Below, one piece after another: positions 9,216 to 16,547 of a stretch of 64,000 bases of DNA. Source of the stretch: Gracilibacillus orientalis. Lineage in GTDB: Bacteria; Bacillota; Bacilli; Bacillales; Amphibacillaceae. The stretch is from the NCBI RefSeq assembly GCF_900114645.1, contig NZ_FOTR01000003.1, forward strand, positions 310,001 to 374,000, written 5' to 3'. The notes under the pieces are model-generated. The model had not been told where the DNA came from. It made no database searches and saw nothing but the letters and a program-made list of their open reading frames with translations. Positions within the stretch are counted from its first letter, which is position 1; each line of letters opens with the position of its first letter. A program made the translations under genes and the position numbers.

Positions 9216-9770
9216 TCACCGAAGAACGCTTAATGCATTACTCCAGTTTATGACCTGTTCAAGCATGGCATGAACTGATTTTTCTTGGAAGGCAGCGGGC
9301 TTCAACTCACTGAAATTCTCAAAATCGGTGAAAAGAGAAAGTCGAACCTGAGCACGTACGTCGGCAACTTCCAATTCAGCCATAATCATCCTAAGATTTT
9401 CAACTGCAGTCGTAGCCCCAGCAGCTCCGTATCCGACAAAACCGGCCGCTTTATTATTCCATTCCTTATACAAGAAATCAATAGCATTCATAAGGGCAGG
9501 TGACGTTGCATGATTATACTCTGGCGTGACGAAAATAAAACCATCAAAAGTTTCTATTTTTTTGGACCAAGCCTTAGTATGTAATTTGGTATACTCCCCT
9601 GATGCTGCCCCCTTAGGTTCATCAAGCAGTGGCAATTCGTAGTCTGCAATGTCCACGATTTCAAATTCGGCATCACTACGTTGATTAGCTATCTCATATA
9701 CCCAATGGGCAACAGTCTCGCCGTTGCGCCCCGGACGTGTACTTCCAATAATAATTGCTATCTTACTCAT
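9216..9770 (-). CDS. NADPH-dependent FMN reductase
   Basis: 184 residues of flavodoxin-like fold. GSTRPGRNG near the N-terminus binds the FMN phosphate, and TPEYNHATSPALMNAID (about 81-98) is the family signature. Members reduce FMN, quinones, azo dyes or chromate. It is the last gene of a probable minus-strand run: TetR, DHA2 efflux, monooxygenase-like, this reductase. This suggests a role with the neighbouring oxidoreductase in dealing with quinone-like or aromatic toxins. That role is inferred. Confidence 0.9.
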   Translation of the reverse strand: MSKIAIIIGSTRPGRNGETVAHWVYEIANQRSDAEFEIVDIADYELPLLDEPKGAASGEYTKLHTKAWSKKIETFDGFIFVTPEYNHATSPALMNAIDFLYKEWNNKAAGFVGYGAAGATTAVENLRMIMAELEVADVRAQVRLSLFTDFENFSELKPAAFQEKSVHAMLEQVINWSNALSVLR

Positions 9771-9890
9771 GTTACATTCCTCCTATTAAAAATTGTGGAA
9801 TCATAGGGGCATAGCCCTTCAAGTAAACTTAAATATTTAGATATCTTCGTTCAAACAGCTTTTTAGCACTTCAAACAAAATACCTCTTTA

Positions 9891-10226
9891 CTAGCCTTCG
9901 ATCACTCGTGCAACTTGAAAGAAATCAACCTTCGCAGTTCTTGCTCCACAGCGCTTAATAACTTCAGCGATCGATTCTTTGGCGATGTCCAAACCAGTTG
10001 CCGAAGAACTTCTCATCCAGGATTCTTTTGACCGCCATTGACCATAGTTCACCACCCTTCGTCCATCATCACTCGCATGAAAACTTGCGGAAACAAATCC
10101 AGTAAAATGGGGAAAGTATTGATCGACTTGATCAGTAATTCCATCAATCAATACCTGTTGGAATTGTGGTTCCACTTCGAACTCAACCATCACTGTAAAG
10201 AATCGGTTTTCATCTATTGTCACCAT
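9891..10226 (-). CDS. Antibiotic biosynthesis monooxygenase (ABM) domain protein
   Basis: 111 residues in a dimeric ferredoxin-like fold. Typical phrases are FFTVMVEFEVEP and FTGFVSASFHASDDGRRVVNYGQWRSKESW. Cofactor-free quinone-forming monooxygenases of polyketide tailoring and YgiN-type quinol oxidases share this fold. A clear AGGAGG lies before the ATG. It lies 64 bases after the efflux gene and 120 bases before the FMN reductase, all on one strand. Substrate unknown. Confidence 0.88.
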   Translation of the reverse strand: MVTIDENRFFTVMVEFEVEPQFQQVLIDGITDQVDQYFPHFTGFVSASFHASDDGRRVVNYGQWRSKESWMRSSSATGLDIAKESIAEVIKRCGARTAKVDFFQVARVIEG

Positions 10227-10290
10227 TTTTTAATCCTCCTCTATTGTTACTACCACTGAGTGGCTATTTTCCTCTTATCAATGAATCGTA

Positions 10291-11694
10291 TTATGAGCGC
10301 TGCTCAGTCTGACTTGGTTTCTGTGTCATATTAAAACGCGTGCTTGACGCTCTCTGAAACTGGAAATAGTAAAGCAATATAATACTAACAAGCAAAAGAG
10401 CAAGGGAGAGATAAATATTACTGTAAACAAATCCGTCCGAAAACAAATTTACGGGATTCCAGTTCACAACTGCCCCCAGGTCAACTACCTTTCCGTATAC
10501 GGCTCCTGCAATGCTTCCTGCCATAAAGTTCAACATGGAGAAAATACCCATGCCAACCCCTATCTGTTCATTCGGTAATGTTTGTGAGATCGTGTTGGAC
10601 AGTGTAATGAGTATGAACGCTGCTCCGACATCACCAATGGTTAAAAAGACAGCAATGAAAATCGGCGAACTTCCCACAAAGGAAGATAATAAAAGAAAGG
10701 CTATCAACATTAACACGGTTGATAAGTAGAATAAGAATGGATTTCCTTTCGCATCCGCTAATTTACCACCTTTTTTTCCGAGAATAGCCGCAATGATGGC
10801 TGCTGGAACCATCACCATGCCAATCAGTTGTGGATCCAAATGATTGACGTCGGATAACAACAACGGACTAAGATAAACGAAGGAGAAACTGCTCCCACTG
10901 ACCAAAAAAGTGATCAATAATCCAAGAGAGTAACGCTTGTTTTGGAACAGTCGAGCTTGAACAAATGGTTCAGCTGCAGAACGAATGCGTACCATGAACA
11001 AGACGAACAAAATCAGACAGCAGATGGCAAGCATCCATCCTCCTTTCGTGACAGACAAGAGTAATAGCGCGATTGTTCCGGCAAACAGCCCACCGCCAAT
11101 CCAATCCACTTTGCTTCCATACCCTTGTTCATCATCCATATATTTACGGTAAAACGGCAATAAGAACAGCGAAAAAAGGGGCAGGCAGAACAACCATCGC
11201 CAATCAGCAATACTGACAATTAAAGCGGAAACAATTGGACCTAATACTCTGCCAAGCGCCAATCCGACGGCGACCATACCCAAAGCGCGACCGCGTCTCT
11301 CCGGTGGAAAATATCGTGCGGGAATAATCATAACCATTGCCGGAATGACTGAAGCCCCCACAGCCTGTAATATCCGACCAAGAAGCACCATCCAATAGGC
11401 TTGAGCGATCAGACCAACCATGGAGCCAAGTGAAAAAAAGATCAGTCCGAATGTCAACAAATTTTTAGGCTTACAGGTATCGGCCAATTTCCCATAGACG
11501 ACCGCTCCGATCCCATAAATCAACATATAAGCTGACGAAACCCAGCTCACTTGGGCAAAAGAAAGGTCAAGATCCATAGCGATATCTGGTAGCACGATAT
11601 TAAACACCGTTGCACTCATGACGGACAGGACAAGCGTGAACATCAATATACGCATTAGTTTTTCTCCCGTTTGTTGCTTTACCTCGTGCACCAT
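10291..11694 (-). CDS. DHA2-family MFS drug efflux transporter
   Basis: 467 residues with about 14 helices, as in TetL/QacA-type pumps. Motif A appears as GKLADTCKPKN after helix 2, and motif C is altered (GLALGRVLGPIVSALI). The start is set at 11694 because AAGGAG stands 9 bases upstream. The ATG at 11715 overlaps this ribosome site. An operator matching one before the TetR gene lies 42-63 bases upstream, so TetR control is likely. The drug is unknown. Confidence 0.9.
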   Translation of the reverse strand: MVHEVKQQTGEKLMRILMFTLVLSVMSATVFNIVLPDIAMDLDLSFAQVSWVSSAYMLIYGIGAVVYGKLADTCKPKNLLTFGLIFFSLGSMVGLIAQAYWMVLLGRILQAVGASVIPAMVMIIPARYFPPERRGRALGMVAVGLALGRVLGPIVSALIVSIADWRWLFCLPLFSLFLLPFYRKYMDDEQGYGSKVDWIGGGLFAGTIALLLLSVTKGGWMLAICCLILFVLFMVRIRSAAEPFVQARLFQNKRYSLGLLITFLVSGSSFSFVYLSPLLLSDVNHLDPQLIGMVMVPAAIIAAILGKKGGKLADAKGNPFLFYLSTVLMLIAFLLLSSFVGSSPIFIAVFLTIGDVGAAFILITLSNTISQTLPNEQIGVGMGIFSMLNFMAGSIAGAVYGKVVDLGAVVNWNPVNLFSDGFVYSNIYLSLALLLVSIILLYYFQFQRASSTRFNMTQKPSQTEQRS

Positions 11695-11735
11695 TTTGTT
11701 ATTTCTCCTTTCCATTTAGTAATTTCTTATTTTTA

Positions 11736-11757
11736 GACAGTCACTACTGACTGACAT
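11736..11757. promoter_or_regulatory. TetR-type operator before the efflux gene
   Basis: GACAGTCACT-N2-TGACTGACAT with palindromic core CAGTCA-N4-TGACTG. It matches the site at 12393-12414 (inverted) at 20 of 22 positions, differing only in the two centre bases. Confidence 0.85.
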
Positions 11758-11775
11758 ATAGTTTTTAAAAAATAA

Positions 11776-12366
11776 CTAGGGGGTTAAAGCCCTAGTAAAT
11801 ATCGAGATACTTTCTTCAATAAAGGATTCAATCGAAAAAGCTTCAAGAATGGGATCATTGTTGATTCTTCCCATGGCTGCACCATAATGCATATACAGGA
11901 AGACAACAGCCTGTCTTTTGGGATCTGTTTGAATGATCTCTCCCTTATTGTACATTTCTTCGAAGTACTCGGTTAAGAACTCTTTTAACTGTTGTGGGTG
12001 TTTGTGAGTAGATTCCTGAAAGCCAGGAAGATTCTCACGCTCTCTTCCACTAATTTGGATCAGTTTTCGATTCTGATGCATAATTCGATGGTAGTTTCGA
12101 CTAATCATCATCAAGTCTGTATGAAGATCCCAAGTTATCTCCTTGTCAAAGAGATCTTTCATCTCTTCCGCATAATGATAACGATGAAAAGCTGATTCTA
12201 ACAAATTTTGTTTGCTTTTAAAGTGTCTAAACAACGTTTTTTCACTAAATCCAGCTTTGGTTGCAATTTCTTCAGTCGTAACGCCGTTGTATCCTCTGTC
12301 TGCCATAAGGTCTATGGCAGCCATCATAATTTTATCAGCAGTGTCCTGTTTTTTAATAGAATTCAT
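11776..12366 (-). CDS. TetR family transcriptional repressor
   Basis: 196 residues. The N-terminal HTH (GYNGVTTEEIATKAGFSEKT then LFRHFKSKQNLL) is the TetR signature at about residues 25-55. The rest is a helical ligand-binding domain. It is upstream of, and on the same strand as, the DHA2 pump, the ABM protein and the FMN reductase. Nearly identical 22-bp operators flank this gene on both sides, which indicates self-repression plus control of the efflux operon. The inducer is unknown. Confidence 0.92.
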   Translation of the reverse strand: MNSIKKQDTADKIMMAAIDLMADRGYNGVTTEEIATKAGFSEKTLFRHFKSKQNLLESAFHRYHYAEEMKDLFDKEITWDLHTDLMMISRNYHRIMHQNRKLIQISGRERENLPGFQESTHKHPQQLKEFLTEYFEEMYNKGEIIQTDPKRQAVVFLYMHYGAAMGRINNDPILEAFSIESFIEESISIFTRALTP

Positions 12367-12392
12367 CTGAATGCCATCGACCTCTCCAATTA

Positions 12393-12414
12393 ATGTCAGT
12401 CATCAGTGACTGTC
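12393..12414. promoter_or_regulatory. TetR-type operator before the tetR gene
   Basis: Inverted copy of the operator at 11736, core CAGTCA-N4-TGACTG, placed 27 bases upstream of the TetR start where it would block transcription. Confidence 0.85.
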
Positions 12415-12698
12415 ACAAATTTACAATATCATATTAAAATTGTCAAGGTTAATTTGAAATTTTCATACATGTTCTTTGTTTATCTCTCTTCCTCAAGAAT
12501 TACGCCCGACTGTGGAACAACCAACAAAAATTATTTTAAAATTCTATTAAGACACGAATCATCAAATTCAAAAACTTCACTTTGTTGATTCCATCTATTA
12601 TCTCTTTTAAACTCACATGCCTTATTGATTCATGATTGTTCAATATTTGGATACACAACGAACGATAACTAATTTTTTATGATATATCACTCCGTTTC
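12415..12698. other. Intergenic stretch without recognisable gene
   Basis: 284 AT-rich bases between the TetR operator and the stop of the next MFS gene. No coding frame, repeat or convincing T-tailed hairpin was seen. Confidence 0.5.
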
Positions 12699-13916
12699 TT
12701 ACTTAGTTGGGATGCTTTTAAAATTATCCATCTGAAGCTGTGTACGAACGAAAATCACTGCAGCTCCCGCTATTAAGGACAGGATGGCAGTGAAGGTGGT
12801 CACTCCAAACGCCAATCCTGTATAATCGATGACGTAGCCTGCGCATACAGGTAAGAGGGCAGCAGGGATGTAACCGCCGATGTTGAGAACCGCGTTGGAC
12901 TCAGCCCTGCGATGCTCCGGAACATGAAGGCCAATGAGTGTCAGACCACCAAGTTGCCCGAGACCTTGACCAACACCAGCAAGAACTGCAGCGATCACGA
13001 GTAGCAGAACAACAGAGGTGTTGACAGCTCCTGCCATACTGAGCATAGACAGGATTGTTGATGTTGCACTAATCAAGAAAATGGTACGAACGGGCAGCTT
13101 CTTGAGCATGAATTGTACGCCGGTTGCCGCTAGGAACATGACACAGGCTGTGCCACCTGCGACAAGAGGGCTTGTTACATTCAGAAGCTTTGACAAAAGC
13201 GAAGGACCCAGTGATAAAACAAAGGATGTCGCAGTAATGCCCGGTGCGAAGACTGCAATCCCTAAAGCCAGATGCAAGCGGTTTGCTGACGGCACATTTG
13301 GCATACGCAAGCGCCATCTGTCCTGTTGAAGAGAGTCAATACGTCTTTTTGGAAGTTTACCCACAACAAGGTAGGCGCTCGCCAAGACAACAAGTTCGAC
13401 CATGAAGATTGGAAACACCGGGCGGGTCATGACCTCAGCCAATATACCCGCAAGCAGTGGTCCTAAACCCGCCCCTAACACCATTGTGACGGATGCAGCG
13501 AGTGATGCTAAAGGCTTTCGTTCGGATCCGCCAACATCCATGACCGAGGCCATCCCCGCCGAAACGATGACTCCGACAGCAACGCCCGAAAGAAAACGGG
13601 CGACAACAAGGGCGACCACCGAGGACGCTGTAGCAAACAGGATACAGGCGAGGAGAGCTGCCGTAAGACCCGGATACAGCACAGATTTGCGCCCGAACCG
13701 ATCAGAGAGCTGACCGGCGACAAGAAGCGTCACAAGCAGGCCAGCGATATAGACTGCAAAAACCAGTGTAAGTGTACCGTTGGAAAAGCCCATTTCCTGC
13801 TGCCAGTACACATAGAGTGGCGTGGGCAAGTTGGAGAGTATGAAGACCGCCGTTACCATCCAGGCGGATACCCATATACGTCGGATTTGAGTTTTTTCGT
13901 ACTTCGTTTGATACAT
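12699..13916 (-). CDS. MFS transporter of foreign base composition
   Basis: 405 residues with 12 predicted helices. Motif A is GQLSDRFGRKSVLYP after helix 2, and LAASVTMVLGAGLGPLLAG resembles motif C of drug antiporters. AGGAGG precedes the ATG. The gene is clearly GC-richer than its neighbours (many GCC, GGC and CCG codons), which suggests transfer from a higher-GC donor. It is divergent from a LysR-type regulator, a common pairing in which the regulator controls the pump. Substrate unknown. Confidence 0.87.
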   Translation of the reverse strand: MYQTKYEKTQIRRIWVSAWMVTAVFILSNLPTPLYVYWQQEMGFSNGTLTLVFAVYIAGLLVTLLVAGQLSDRFGRKSVLYPGLTAALLACILFATASSVVALVVARFLSGVAVGVIVSAGMASVMDVGGSERKPLASLAASVTMVLGAGLGPLLAGILAEVMTRPVFPIFMVELVVLASAYLVVGKLPKRRIDSLQQDRWRLRMPNVPSANRLHLALGIAVFAPGITATSFVLSLGPSLLSKLLNVTSPLVAGGTACVMFLAATGVQFMLKKLPVRTIFLISATSTILSMLSMAGAVNTSVVLLLVIAAVLAGVGQGLGQLGGLTLIGLHVPEHRRAESNAVLNIGGYIPAALLPVCAGYVIDYTGLAFGVTTFTAILSLIAGAAVIFVRTQLQMDNFKSIPTK

Positions 13917-14073
13917 TTCACATGCCTCCTTCGAGATTCAGTTTGAGCAACCGGACGTTTAAAGTTTGTTACTTTTCGCAATCCATCTATGTTCTCAAAC
14001 AACAAAGTAAAAAAATTATCCCTCAGAAACTTTGAACAGCTTCCAAATGATTTACTATTTGTTTTCATAATAT

Positions 14074-14091
14074 GTTATATTGATATATAAC
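14074..14091. promoter_or_regulatory. Palindrome upstream of the LysR gene
   Basis: GTTATAT-TGAT-ATATAAC, a perfect 7-bp inverted repeat in the LysR/MFS intergenic region. It fits a LysR-type box of two short arms, though AT-rich sequence makes chance matches easier. Confidence 0.45.
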
Positions 14092-14125
14092 TGAAATACT
14101 TTTTTTTGATGAAGGGGATAACCAA

Positions 14126-14992
14126 ATGGTTATGAATATGAACAACCTAAGAATATTTAAGAAAGTTGCCGAAAAAATGAATATTACTGAAGCTTCTAAT
14201 GAGCTGTTTATCTCACAACCAGCGGTAAGTAAAGCAGTGAAAAATTTAGAAGAATCCCTGAATATTAAACTGTTCATTAGGGATAAAAAAAATGGATTAA
14301 TGCTTACTGAAGTGGGGAAAGAAATTCTGATCCTGACGAGGAAAATGAAATTTATTGAGAACAAAATATATCAAGTTGCCAATAGAGAAAATAATATTTT
14401 AAGAGGCAAGGTTAAAGTGGGGTCTTTTCCTGCTGTATCAACAAATATCTTGCCTAAGGCCCTTGCTTTATTTAGGTCAAAATATCCACTAGTTAATATA
14501 GAACTCATGGAAGGCACCTCTAATCAAATAAAAGAATGGGTAGAGGAGCGAGTGGTTGATATCGGGATCGTTGCATCTCCTTTTGATCCATATGAATTTA
14601 AAATATTAAACAAGGATTACATGGTCGCCATCATTCCAGAAGGTCATGAAATAAATCAAGAAAAACAGATTGATCTGGAAAAATATCAGAATGAAATGAT
14701 TTTCTGTAAAGGTGGACATGAAATTGCTATATCAAAAATATTCCATAAAAATAATATTGAATTTAAAGAAAACCTAACCGTCCAAAATGCAGAAACGTTG
14801 ATTAATATGGTTAAAAATAACTTAGGTATAGGTATTGTTTCAAACTTTACACTTTCTTCTGTGTCACATCATTTAGTCATAAAGGATATTAATCCAAGGA
14901 TAACTCGTGATATCGGTATCATTACTCATTCATTTGATGAAGTCACACCTGCAACAAAAGAATTCATTAGCGTTATGAGCCAAACCAAATAA
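14126..14992 (+). CDS. LysR-type transcriptional regulator
   Basis: 288 residues. The N-terminal winged HTH is plain: NLRIFKKVAEKMNITEASNE, then LFISQPAVSKAVKNLEESLNIKLF. Residues about 95-285 form the periplasmic-binding-like effector domain (GKVKVGSFPAVSTNILPKAL). GAAGGGGA lies about 8 bases before the ATG; a second in-frame ATG is three codons later. It is AT-rich like the host, unlike the divergent MFS gene. It probably regulates that transporter, itself, or both. Confidence 0.92.
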   Translation: MVMNMNNLRIFKKVAEKMNITEASNELFISQPAVSKAVKNLEESLNIKLFIRDKKNGLMLTEVGKEILILTRKMKFIENKIYQVANRENNILRGKVKVGSFPAVSTNILPKALALFRSKYPLVNIELMEGTSNQIKEWVEERVVDIGIVASPFDPYEFKILNKDYMVAIIPEGHEINQEKQIDLEKYQNEMIFCKGGHEIAISKIFHKNNIEFKENLTVQNAETLINMVKNNLGIGIVSNFTLSSVSHHLVIKDINPRITRDIGIITHSFDEVTPATKEFISVMSQTK

Positions 14993-15056
14993 GATAACCC
15001 CCGCCTATTTCTGCTATGCCTGCAAGTATATATAATACAGTAGCAAATATCACATA
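14973..15056 (-). pseudogene. Truncated N-terminus of a UPF0060/YnfA-type small membrane protein
   Basis: On the minus strand a short frame reads VIFATVLYILAGIAEIGGGY followed by LIWFGS and a stop. LAGxAEIGGGYLIW is the opening of UPF0060/YnfA proteins, which normally continue LWLRE and reach about 108 residues. The rest is missing, and the stop overlaps the end of the LysR gene. This is a deletion scar rather than a working gene. Confidence 0.6.
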
Positions 15057-15133
15057 AAACTTTCTTTCAACTTTTTTTAATAACCTTAGCATGAAATAAT
15101 ATAAGACTAATAAACAAATAATAGATATATTCC

Positions 15134-15165
15134 TTGACCTTGAAGTATACTTCAAGGTTTAAAAT
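15134..15165 (+). promoter_or_regulatory. MerR-type promoter with operator in a long spacer
   Basis: TTGACC (15134-15139), a 19-base spacer, then TTAAAA/TAAAAT. A perfect 22-bp palindrome with core CTTGAAG-TATA-CTTCAAG fills the spacer (15137-15158). A 19-base spacer with dyad is the hallmark of MerR-family metal-responsive promoters. Confidence 0.85.
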
Positions 15166-15182
15166 GAACTTGAGGTGAAAAT

Positions 15183-15595
15183 ATGGCTTTACAAATAGGA
15201 GAAGTGGCAAAAAGAAGTTCAGTAAATAAAGACACAATTCGATACTATGAACGCTTGGGTCTAATACCTGAACCAACAAGAACAAATGCTGGGTACAGAA
15301 CTTATACAGAAGAATCGTTGAACGTCTAAGTTTTATTAGGAGAATGAAAGAACTCGGTTTTACTTTAAAAGAAATTAACAAACTTTTAGGAGTAGTGGAT
15401 AAAGATGAGACAAAATGTATTGATATAATTGAGTTTTCGAATAAAAAAATAAAAGATGTGCAAGAAAAAATAAAGGATTTGCAAAACGTTGAACGGATGT
15501 TAATGGACTTACAAACTTGTTGTGGTTCCCCAAATGAAACTGGAATATATGAATGCAAAATTATTGAAACAACGTTAACAGGTAAATCGAATTAA
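15183..15595 (+). pseudogene. merR: MerR family regulator broken by one frameshift
   Basis: The first frame (15183-15329) encodes MALQIGEVAKRSSVNKDTIR, a YYERLGLIPEP helix-turn-helix and then a premature TAA. Shifting one base near 15315 restores VERLSFIRRMKELGFTLKEI and a C-terminal part up to 15595. That part holds Cys and Cys-Cys (TKCIDI, LQTCCGSP, YECKI) where metal ligands are expected. The result is a complete ~137-residue MerR-type protein with one base missing. It is either an inactivated gene or a sequencing error. The matching promoter dyad lies just upstream. Confidence 0.85.
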
Positions 15596-15672
15596 GATAC
15601 AAAGTAAAAGACATTAGGGAGGGGAATACCTACGCATATTAATCGTTTTATAAATGGATCGGTTGGGGAGTT

Positions 15673-16071
15673 TTGGCAACTGTCGTGATGTCCATCATCA
15701 TGATTATAGGAAAAGTCACAGAGATGGCTCCAATGCCTGCACCTATCCCGATAGCTATTGTGAAAAATATAATAGGAGAGGCTACAAAACCGTTCATAAT
15801 GTTATTAGCAATTGTTGCTCATTTAGGATATGGGGGTGCATTCGGAGGCGCACTTGCATTGCTTATCGACCCAGTAACAGTAAAAAAAGCAGTTGGACTA
15901 AGCTTAGCACTTTGGATAATAATGCAAATTATCGTTCTTCCATTCATAGGATGGGGGGTTTTTGGTAGTGCCATCACACCTAAAATCGCTGTCGCTACTT
16001 TAATCCTGCATTTAGTCTATGGATTTGTTTTTGGAATTTTTATGGATAGAAAAAACATTGTAAAAGATTAA
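15673..16071 (+). CDS. Small membrane protein of the metal-resistance cluster
   Basis: 132 residues from a TTG, with about four hydrophobic segments (VVMSIIMIIG, FIMLLAIVAHLGYGGAFGGA, IIMQIIVLPFIGWGVFG, LILHLVYGFVFG). It resembles DUF6789-type proteins, though I am not certain. A strong ribosome site (GGGAGGGGA, about 15615) stands far upstream. The coding signal seems to begin earlier (INRFYKWIGWGVLATVV) if one T is added in the TTTT at 15646-15649, so the 5' end may carry a frameshift. It lies between MerR and a MerF-like gene in one run. Confidence 0.55.
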   Translation: MATVVMSIIMIIGKVTEMAPMPAPIPIAIVKNIIGEATKPFIMLLAIVAHLGYGGAFGGALALLIDPVTVKKAVGLSLALWIIMQIIVLPFIGWGVFGSAITPKIAVATLILHLVYGFVFGIFMDRKNIVKD

Positions 16072-16102
16072 ATAATTTTCACTATTAGTTAGGAGGGGGA
16101 AA

Positions 16103-16336
16103 ATGAAAGATAATAAGTTATTTGCAACGGGGATAAGCGCTTTTAGTTTATGTGTACTATGTTGTATTGCTCCTTTTTTGGCTATCAGTTTAGGAGGAAT
16201 AGGTCTTGGTTTTCTAACTGGATATTATATTACCATTCCTGTCTTTGCAGCATTGATAGGAGTAATCTTTTATAAATTGAAAAAAGATAAAAAGGCTAAG
16301 TCTTTATGCACAACTGGTAAATGTTCTTCTTCATAG
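16103..16336 (+). CDS. MerF-like mercuric ion uptake protein
   Basis: 77 residues with two membrane helices. Helix 1 holds a vicinal Cys pair followed by Pro (CVLCCIAPFLA), as in MerF/MerT, which pass Hg(II) inward. A second CTTGKC pair is near the C-terminus. LGGIGLGFLTGYYI matches the MerF-type turn. AGGAGGGGG precedes the ATG. It sits downstream of a MerR-type gene and promoter, which supports the role. No mercuric reductase is present, so its substrate might be another soft metal. Confidence 0.75.
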   Translation: MKDNKLFATGISAFSLCVLCCIAPFLAISLGGIGLGFLTGYYITIPVFAALIGVIFYKLKKDKKAKSLCTTGKCSSS

Positions 16337-16430
16337 TACGAATCTAGCTAACAATAAAGCTATTCTAAAAAAAAGCTGAAGCAAATTAAGACGCATTGTC
16401 TACTTCCATACAGTTAAATGAAACAGGAGG

Positions 16431-16464
16431 TAAAAGCAAAAGACGAAGGTTTATCCTTCGTCTT
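16431..16464 (-). terminator. Terminator at the 3' end of the mannoside operon
   Basis: AAGACGAAGG and CCTTCGTCTT form a 10-bp stem with a five-base loop. In the minus direction TTTTGCTTTT follows. Confidence 0.8.
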
Positions 16465-16547
16465 GGATACTTTTATAATCAAACTCATCTAAGTTGAGGA
16501 AAAAGGCATATTAGTTGCGTATTTATTAGTTTTTTTCGAGAACAACT

